Source: Rhodanobacter denitrificans
GTDB lineage: Bacteria > Pseudomonadota > Gammaproteobacteria > Xanthomonadales > Rhodanobacteraceae
Length of the DNA: 64,000 nt
Assembly (NCBI RefSeq): GCF_003335105.1
Contig: NZ_QFWQ01000006.1
Location: 186,001 to 250,000, forward strand
Direction of reading: 5' to 3'
In this document: piece after piece, positions 58,785 through 64,000 of the stretch
Layout of the letters: the number at the start of each line of letters is the position of its first letter
Numbering within the stretch: position 1 is the first letter of the stretch
The notes under the pieces: model-generated
What the model saw: the letters and a program-made list of their open reading frames with translations, nothing else
The model's database searches: none
Told to the model about the DNA's origin: nothing
Position numbers and translations under genes: made by a program

Positions 58785-59836
58785 CCGGCGGCTTCCGGCC
58801 AGCCGCCCAGGTGCCGGCGCACCAGCGCGGCGAGGCTGGCCACCTGGTCCGTGCTGTCGTTCAGCGCGGGGATGTAGCGCAGCGCCTCGCCGCCGGCGGC
58901 GGTGAAGAAGTCGCGGTTCTGCATCGCGATCTCCTCCAGCGTCTCCAGGCAATCCACCGCGAAGCCGGGGCAGGCCACGTCGAGCGTACGTACGCCGTCG
59001 GCGGCGAGCCGGCGCACGGTGGCGTCGGTGTAGGGTTCGAGCCAGCGCTCGCGGCCGACGCGCGACTGGAAGCTGACCACCATTTCGTGTTCGCCAAGTT
59101 GCAACCGCTCGCGCAGCAGTTGCGCGGTGCGCCGGCATTGATCGGCGTACGGATCGCCGAGGCGCACATAGCGCTCGGGAATGCCGTGGAACGACAGCAG
59201 CAGTTTCTCGCCGCGGCCGTGCGCCGCCCACCAGCGCTCTATGCCGGCGGCCAGGGCCTCGATGTGGCCCGGGTCGTCGTGATAGTCGTTGATGAAGCGC
59301 AGCTCCGGCGGCCAGCGCAGCCGCTTGAAGGCGTTGGCGACCGCGTCGATGACCGAGCCGGTGGAGGTGGCCGAGTACTGTGGGTACAGCGGCAGCACCA
59401 GCAGCCGGCGTACGCCGTCGCGCTGCAGTTGCCCGATCGCGTGCGTCACCGACGGTTCGCCGTAGCGCATCGCCAGCGCCACCCGCAGCGTGCCGGGCTG
59501 CTGCCGGTCCAGTTCGGCCTGCAGGCCGGCCGCCAGCGTCTCGCTGCGGTAGCGCAGCGGCGAGCCGCGTTCGTCCCAGATCCGTGCGTAGGCGTGCGCC
59601 GAGCGCCGCGGCCGTACGCGCAGGATCACGCCGTGCAGGATCAGCCACCACAGCCAGCGTGGGTAGTCGATCACCCGCGGATCGCCCAGGAATTCGGCCA
59701 GATAAGGCCGCACCGCCCTGGCGGTTGGCGCGGTCGGCGTGCCCAGGTTGACCAGCAGCACGCCAGCCTGAACGGACGGAACGACCCGCGCACCGGAATC
59801 GTCGGCAACGCCGGTATAGTGGTTGCTGCGTGGCAT
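58781..59836 (-). CDS. hemH: Ferrochelatase
   Basis: Inserts Fe2+ into protoporphyrin IX, the last step of heme synthesis. The 351-residue protein includes VLLVNLGTPTAPT, LPLYPQYSATSTGS, the metal-binding His in LLSFHGIPERYV, SFQSRVGRERWLEPYTD and CPGFAVDCLETLEEI (conserved Glu). ATG 59836 starts MPRSNHYTGVADDSG; the N-terminus before VQAGVLLVNL is slightly longer than in E. coli. hemB, another heme gene, is encoded at 19502 but not nearby. Confidence 0.96.
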   Translation of the reverse strand: MPRSNHYTGVADDSGARVVPSVQAGVLLVNLGTPTAPTARAVRPYLAEFLGDPRVIDYPRWLWWLILHGVILRVRPRRSAHAYARIWDERGSPLRYRSETLAAGLQAELDRQQPGTLRVALAMRYGEPSVTHAIGQLQRDGVRRLLVLPLYPQYSATSTGSVIDAVANAFKRLRWPPELRFINDYHDDPGHIEALAAGIERWWAAHGRGEKLLLSFHGIPERYVRLGDPYADQCRRTAQLLRERLQLGEHEMVVSFQSRVGRERWLEPYTDATVRRLAADGVRTLDVACPGFAVDCLETLEEIAMQNRDFFTAAGGEALRYIPALNDSTDQVASLAALVRRHLGGWPEAAG

Positions 59837-59932
59837 CGTGACAGCCGTGGCCGCTGGAGCCGTGCAGTCTGCCACAAGCCCGGCGTACCGCGTGGCGCCG
59901 CGCCTTCCCCCGAACCCGAGTGGAGCTGCCCC

Positions 59933-60622
59933 ATGTTGAAGACATCGCTGCAACGCCTGCTGCTTGCCGGACTGGCCCTGCTGTTGCCGGCGATGGCCGT
60001 GCACGCCGAGGATCCGCCGCTGGTGCGTGCCGCCAACGCGGTGCGCGTGCTCAACGACATCATGCAGGCGCCGGACAAGGCGATCCCGAAGGACCTGTTG
60101 CAGAACGCGAGGGCGATCGCGGTGATCCCGGACATGCTCAAGGCCGGCTTCATCTTCGGCGGCCGTCGCGGCGAGGGGCTGATCTCGGTGAAGAGCCCGG
60201 ACGGCACCTGGTCCAACCCCAGCTTCGTCACCATGACCGGTGGCAGCGTGGGCTTCCAGGTCGGCGTGTCGTCGACCGACGTGATCCTGGTGTTCCGCAC
60301 CCAGCGCGGCGTGGATTCGATCGTCAACGGCAAGTTCACCCTGGGCGCCGATGCCTCCGCCGCGGCCGGCCCGGTCGGCCGCACCGCCACGGCCTCCACC
60401 GACGCGCAGATGAAGGCCGAGATCTATTCCTACTCGCGCAGCCGCGGCCTGTTCGCCGGCGTGGCGCTGGACGGCTCGGCACTGCGCATCGACTACGACG
60501 CGAACGCCGCCATCTACGGCGCCGGCATCACGCCGCGGCGCATCTTCGAAGGCGGCGTCAGCAACGTGCCGGCACCGGTGGTGGATTTCCGCGACCGGCT
60601 TGAGGAGTACACTTCGCGCTGA
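59933..60622 (+). CDS. Periplasmic SYLF-domain (YSC84-like) protein
   Basis: A 229-residue secreted protein: signal peptide (LLLAGLALLLPAMAVHA, cut near residue 25), then a SYLF domain with IPKDLLQNARAIAVIPDMLKAGFIFGGRRGEGLI, FVTMTGGSVGFQVGVSSTDVILVF, SYSRSRGLFAGVALDGSALRID and AIYGAGITPRRI. Such domains bind phospholipid or actin in eukaryotes; bacterial secreted versions are uncharacterised. ATG 59933; it shares a 96-bp divergent gap with hemH. Confidence 0.92.
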   Translation: MLKTSLQRLLLAGLALLLPAMAVHAEDPPLVRAANAVRVLNDIMQAPDKAIPKDLLQNARAIAVIPDMLKAGFIFGGRRGEGLISVKSPDGTWSNPSFVTMTGGSVGFQVGVSSTDVILVFRTQRGVDSIVNGKFTLGADASAAAGPVGRTATASTDAQMKAEIYSYSRSRGLFAGVALDGSALRIDYDANAAIYGAGITPRRIFEGGVSNVPAPVVDFRDRLEEYTSR

Positions 60623-60683
60623 TACGGAAGACCGGCGCGCCGCGCGAGGGGGTTTCCGGTCCGGTCCGTTTTCGAGGTAAGAC

Positions 60684-60923
60684 ATGAGCATCTGGCATCT
60701 GATAATCCTGCTGGTCGTGGTGGTGGTGATCTTCGGCACCGGCAAGCTGCGCCACATCGGCTCCGATCTCGGCAACGCCATGCGGGATTTCAAGAAGGGC
60801 CTCAACGGCGACGAGGACGAGGCCAAGCGCAAGGAAGAGGCCGAGCGCCTGCGCGCGGATCCGCCGGCCGGCTCCGCCGACAAGGCGACGCAGGGCCAGC
60901 GCGACTCCAGCGACGCGAAGTAA
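60684..60923 (+). CDS. tatA: Sec-independent protein translocase TatA
   Basis: Pore-forming subunit of the twin-arginine pathway that exports folded proteins. 79 residues: short N-terminal TM ([15 protein letters not shown]), hinge FGTGKL, amphipathic helix [18 protein letters not shown], and an acidic hydrophilic tail. A GAGGT ribosome site lies 8 nt before ATG 60684. First gene of tatABC. Confidence 0.97.
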   Translation: MSIWHLIILLVVVVVIFGTGKLRHIGSDLGNAMRDFKKGLNGDEDEAKRKEEAERLRADPPAGSADKATQGQRDSSDAK

Positions 60924-60950
60924 GCCGCGGCGACGGGCGGGTTTGCGGCG

Positions 60951-61385
60951 ATGATCGAGATCAGCTTCGGCAAGCTGGTGCTGCTCGCGCTCATCGCGCT
61001 GATCGTGCTCGGCCCGGAGAAACTGCCAGGCGCCGCGCGCACGGCCGGCGCATTGCTGCGGCGCATGCGCAGCGGCTGGGACGACGTGCGTGCCGAGGTG
61101 GAGCGCGAATTGCAGGTCGAGGAGATCAAGCGCGCCGCGCGCGAGGCCGCCGCGCAGGCGGAAGCGGCGCAGGCGGAGCTGGATGCCGCCGTGCAGAAGG
61201 TGCGCGACGTGCAGCACGTCCTGGTGCCAAATGATGCAGCGGTGACCGGCGACGCGAGCGCGGCGCCGGCCGGCCCCGCCGCCGTGGAGGCCGCGGCGGA
61301 AAGCGCGCCGGACCCTGCCACCGGCGACCTGTTCGCGGGCACTGCTGCCAAGGCCGCCGGGGAACCGCCGCATGGCCACGCCTGA
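60951..61385 (+). CDS. tatB: Sec-independent protein translocase TatB
   Basis: Tat substrate receptor subunit, 144 residues. The TM LVLLALIALIVLGPEKLP carries the typical GPEKLP hinge, followed by a long amphipathic helix (AARTAGALLRRMRSGWDDVRAEVERELQVEEIKRA) and an Ala-rich tail. It overlaps tatC by 14 nt, so the two are coupled. Confidence 0.96.
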   Translation: MIEISFGKLVLLALIALIVLGPEKLPGAARTAGALLRRMRSGWDDVRAEVERELQVEEIKRAAREAAAQAEAAQAELDAAVQKVRDVQHVLVPNDAAVTGDASAAPAGPAAVEAAAESAPDPATGDLFAGTAAKAAGEPPHGHA

Positions 61386-62130
61386 GCCCGAGGTCGACCT
61401 GCAGCAGGGCCTGTTCTCGCACCTGCTGGAACTGCGTTCGCGGCTGCTCAAGGCCAGCGCCACCGTGCTGGTGGTGCTGCTGGCGCTGGTGCCGTTCGCC
61501 AACCGCCTGTACACCGAGCTGGCCGCGCCGCTGGTAGCGCGCCTGCCCGCCGGCGCGCACCTGATCGCCACCGAGGTGGCCAGCCCGTTCGTCACGCCGC
61601 TGAAGCTGGCGTTCTACGCGGCGCTGTTCATCAGCATGCCGATGATCCTGTACCAGCTGTGGGCCTTCGTCAGCCCGGGCCTGTACAAGCACGAGAAGCG
61701 CCTGGCCCGGCCGCTGCTCGCCGCGGCGCTGGTGCTGTTCTACATGGGCTGTGCGTTCGCCTATTTCCTGGTGCTGCCCGCAGCGTTCCGCTTCCTCACC
61801 GCGATCACCCCGCAGGGCGTGGAGATGATGACCGACATCACCCACTACCTCGATTTCGTGATGCTGATGTTCTTCGCCTTCGGGCTGTGCTTCGAGGTGC
61901 CGGTGGCGGTGGTGATCCTTGCCGCGGTGGGCGTCGTCGACCTGGACAAGCTGCGCAGCAGCCGGCGCTACGCCATCGTCGGCGCGTTCGCGATCGCCGC
62001 CTTCATCACGCCGCCCGACATCACCTCGATGATCATGCTGGCGGTGCCGATGTGCCTGCTCTACGAGCTGGGCGTGCTGGCGGTGCGCTGGCTGGTGAAG
62101 CCGGGTTCGCTGAAGCCCGACGCGGGCTGA
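61372..62130 (+). CDS. tatC: Sec-independent protein translocase TatC
   Basis: Membrane core and signal-peptide receptor of the Tat translocase. 252 residues with six TM segments. Conserved features are FSHLLELRSRLLK (N-terminal helix), the SMPMILYQLWAFVSPGLYKHEKR loop, the PAAFRFLTAITPQGVEMMTDITHYLDFVMLMFFAFGLCFEVPV region, and FITPPDITSMIMLAVPMCLLYELGV. Its start overlaps tatB; its stop is 6 bp from the convergent priA end. Confidence 0.97.
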   Translation: MATPEPEVDLQQGLFSHLLELRSRLLKASATVLVVLLALVPFANRLYTELAAPLVARLPAGAHLIATEVASPFVTPLKLAFYAALFISMPMILYQLWAFVSPGLYKHEKRLARPLLAAALVLFYMGCAFAYFLVLPAAFRFLTAITPQGVEMMTDITHYLDFVMLMFFAFGLCFEVPVAVVILAAVGVVDLDKLRSSRRYAIVGAFAIAAFITPPDITSMIMLAVPMCLLYELGVLAVRWLVKPGSLKPDAG

Positions 62131-62136
62131 GCGCGT

Positions 62137-64000
62137 TCAGTACAGGTCGATCGGGTCGACGTCCAGCGACCAGCGCACCTTGCGCGCCGCCGGCAGTGCG
62201 CCGAGCGCCACTTGCCATGGTCGCAGCATCGCGTGCAGCGCCTGTCGGCTGGCCGCCTCCAGCAGCAGCTGGCCGCGATGGCGGCCCGCGCGCAGCGGCA
62301 TCGGCGCGGGCATCGGCCCGGCGACCTGCAGTCGGTCGTCCGGCGGCAGCGCAGCGTTCGCCGCGGCGAGGAAGGCCTCGACCAGCTCGCGCTGCGGCGC
62401 CTCGGCACGCAGCAATACCTGATGGCTGTAAGGCGGCAGCCGGATCAGCCGGCGCTCGGCCAGCAGTTCGCGCGCGGCGGCGGCGTAACCGTGCGCCAGC
62501 AGGCTGCGCAGCAGCGGGTGTTCCGGCTGGTGGGTCTGCAGCAGCACGCGGCCGGGCTTGCGCGCCCGTCCGGCGCGCCCAGCCACCTGCACCACCAGTT
62601 GCGCCAGCCGTTCGCCGGCGCGGAAGTCGATGCTGTGCAGGCCTTCGTCCACGCCCACGATCGTGACCATGGTGAGGTTGGGCAGGTCGTGGCCCTTGGC
62701 CAGCATCTGGGTGCCGACCAGGATCGCCGGCTGCTCGTCGCCGAGCGTGGCCAGCAATTGCTCGAATGAATCACGGCGGCGGGTGGTTTCGCGGTCCACG
62801 CGCAGCACCGGCACCTGCGGGAACTGTGCGAGCAGCGCTTCCTCCAGCCGTTCGGTGCCCTGGCCCTGCGCCTTCAGGTCGCCGGCGCCGCACGCGGGGC
62901 AGGCGGCCGGAACGCGCTGGCGAAAATCGCAATGGTGGCAGATCAGCTGGCGCCGGCCCGCGTGCAGGGTCAGCGGGCGCTCGCAGCGCGGGCAGGCCGC
63001 ATGCCAGCCGCAGGCGTGGCACAGCAGCACCGGCGCGTAGCCGCGGCGGTTGCGGAACACCAGCGCCTGCTCGCCGCGCGCCACCGTCTCCGCCACCGCC
63101 GCCAGCAGCGCCGGCGACATGCCGTGCTCCAGCCGCTGCGCGCGCATGTCGATGATCTGCACCTGCGGCGGCCGCACCGCACCGGGCCGCGCGCGCAGGT
63201 GCAGGGTGCGGTAGCGGCCGGCCTCGGCATTCGCCAGCGATTCCAGCGACGGCGTGCCCGAGCCCAGCAGCACCGGCACACCCAGCGCGCGGGCGCGCAC
63301 CAGGGCCAGGTCGCGGGCATGGTAGCGGAAGCCTTCCTGCTGTTTGTAGGCGCTGTCGTGTTCCTCGTCGACGATGATCAGCCCGGCCTGCGGCAGCGGC
63401 GTGAACACCGCCGAACGCGTGCCCAGGATCACCCGTGCACTGCCGGCGCGAGCGCGCAGCCAGGCACGTGCGCGATCGCCTTCGGACAGGTTGGAATGCA
63501 GCACCTCGACGCTCACCCCGAGCCGCTCGCGCAGGCGCCGCACGGTCTGCGGGGCCAGGCCGATCTCCGGCACCAGCAGCAGCGCCTGTTGGCCCCGCGC
63601 CAGCACCTGCTCGATCAAGGCCAGGTAGACCTCGGTCTTGCCGCTGCCGGTGACGCCGTCGAGCAGGAACGGGTGGTAGCGGCCGAAGCTGGCACCGACG
63701 GCGGCGACTGCCTGCTGTTGCTCGTCGTTGAGTGGCGGTGCCAGCGATGGCGGCAGCCGACGATCGGGCGGCGGCCGTTCGCTGCGTTCGAGCAGGCCGG
63801 CCGCGGCCAACCGGCGCGCCGCTTCGCGCCAGCCGGGCTGGCGTTCGCCCAGCTCCTGCGCGCCCAGCGCACCGCCGGCCAGCAGGGCCAGCAGCGCCTT
63901 GCTGCCGCCGCGCCGGCTGCCCGCATCGTGGGCGCTCTGGCCGGCGCCGGTGAGCGACCAGTATTCGTCGCCGATCGGCGGCAGCGGCTTCGCCTCGCGC
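62137..64000 (-). CDS. priA: Primosomal protein N' (PriA helicase), N-terminus missing
   Basis: Replication-restart helicase; about 620 C-terminal residues are present out of about 730. The frame is open to the window edge; an internal ATG at 63810 is not the true start. Visible are LLDGVTGSGKTEVY (Walker A), IIVDEEHDSAYKQQEG (DEEH), the eight-Cys zinc region CHACGWHAACPRCERPL ... CHHCDFRQRVPAACPACG, helicase motifs V-VI with GTQMLAKGHDLPNLTMVTIVGVDEGL and QVAGRAGRARKPG, and the end RWSLDVDPIDLY. Confidence 0.96.
   Translation of the reverse strand, partial: REAKPLPPIGDEYWSLTGAGQSAHDAGSRRGGSKALLALLAGGALGAQELGERQPGWREAARRLAAAGLLERSERPPPDRRLPPSLAPPLNDEQQQAVAAVGASFGRYHPFLLDGVTGSGKTEVYLALIEQVLARGQQALLLVPEIGLAPQTVRRLRERLGVSVEVLHSNLSEGDRARAWLRARAGSARVILGTRSAVFTPLPQAGLIIVDEEHDSAYKQQEGFRYHARDLALVRARALGVPVLLGSGTPSLESLANAEAGRYRTLHLRARPGAVRPPQVQIIDMRAQRLEHGMSPALLAAVAETVARGEQALVFRNRRGYAPVLLCHACGWHAACPRCERPLTLHAGRRQLICHHCDFRQRVPAACPACGAGDLKAQGQGTERLEEALLAQFPQVPVLRVDRETTRRRDSFEQLLATLGDEQPAILVGTQMLAKGHDLPNLTMVTIVGVDEGLHSIDFRAGERLAQLVVQVAGRAGRARKPGRVLLQTHQPEHPLLRSLLAHGYAAAARELLAERRLIRLPPYSHQVLLRAEAPQRELVEAFLAAANAALPPDDRLQVAGPMPAPMPLRAGRHRGQLLLEAASRQALHAMLRPWQVALGALPAARKVRWSLDVDPIDLY

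Overview
The window is GC-rich (roughly 68-70% by eye), gene-dense bacterial chromosome. Its gene content and order point to a gammaproteobacterium of the Xanthomonadales, most likely Rhodanobacteraceae (Rhodanobacter/Dyella/Frateuria-like). The evidence is the rho / trxA / rhlB neighbourhood, ftsEX close to rpoH, a plant-type GshA, a YncE-like protein beside a TonB-dependent receptor, a sedolisin (S53) peptidase, and abundant REP-like palindromes. The genus call is inference. I found no tRNA, rRNA, CRISPR array, phage or insertion sequence. Almost everything is core-genome housekeeping.

Layout. 1-2037 (+): end of a flavoprotein, thymidine kinase, a hypothetical. 2187-6412 (-): a tightly coupled GldA/GldF/GldG-like ABC system, a DUF4340-like protein and mutM. 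6585-8965 (+): fatty-acid desaturase and a saccharopine-dehydrogenase-like protein. 8955-10504 (-): DCC and DUF4166 proteins, then rpmG and rpmB. 10800-15457 (+): secB, gpsA and an SNF2 helicase. 15467-19345 (-): lipoprotein, HAD phosphatase, glucokinase, S53 peptidase. 19502-23469 (+): hemB, an esterase and pyrC, with an 890-bp non-coding palindrome island before pyrC. 23583-27568 (-): gshA, rho, trxA. 27957-34162 (+): rhlB, ftsE-ftsX, a double-receiver regulator, ung, rpoH. 34241-36971 (-): C-terminal processing protease and EnvC. 37350-39911 (+): TANGO2/NRDE protein and LigB. 40232-49860 (-): YchJ, methyltransferase, NnrU-like, HutD-DinG, FrnE-like, FAD protein, DUF1993, MFS transporter. 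50046-51764 (+): metallopeptidase-like lipoprotein. 51775-53818 (-): two-component system, divergent from a TonB receptor plus beta-propeller gene (54030-57909, +). 57933-59836 (-): hydrolase and hemH. 59933-62130 (+): SYLF protein and tatABC. 62137-64000 (-): priA, cut by the window edge.

The least explained part is non-coding. (i) The island at 21603-22345 is built almost wholly of hairpins. (ii) A two-hairpin element directly follows the stop codons of rho and ychJ, with a compensatory base-pair change between the copies. (iii) Hairpins at these loci share a TCC/TCCT loop on unrelated stems, which suggests one undescribed repeat or RNA-hairpin family. Among regulatory sites, a perfect CIRCE operator lies in the rpoH leader, and a perfect 16-bp palindrome lies between the two-component system and the TonB receptor. 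Among proteins, the double-receiver regulator has lost its first phospho-acceptor, Rho carries a long N/Q-rich disordered N-terminus, and LigB has a signal-peptide-like N-terminus.
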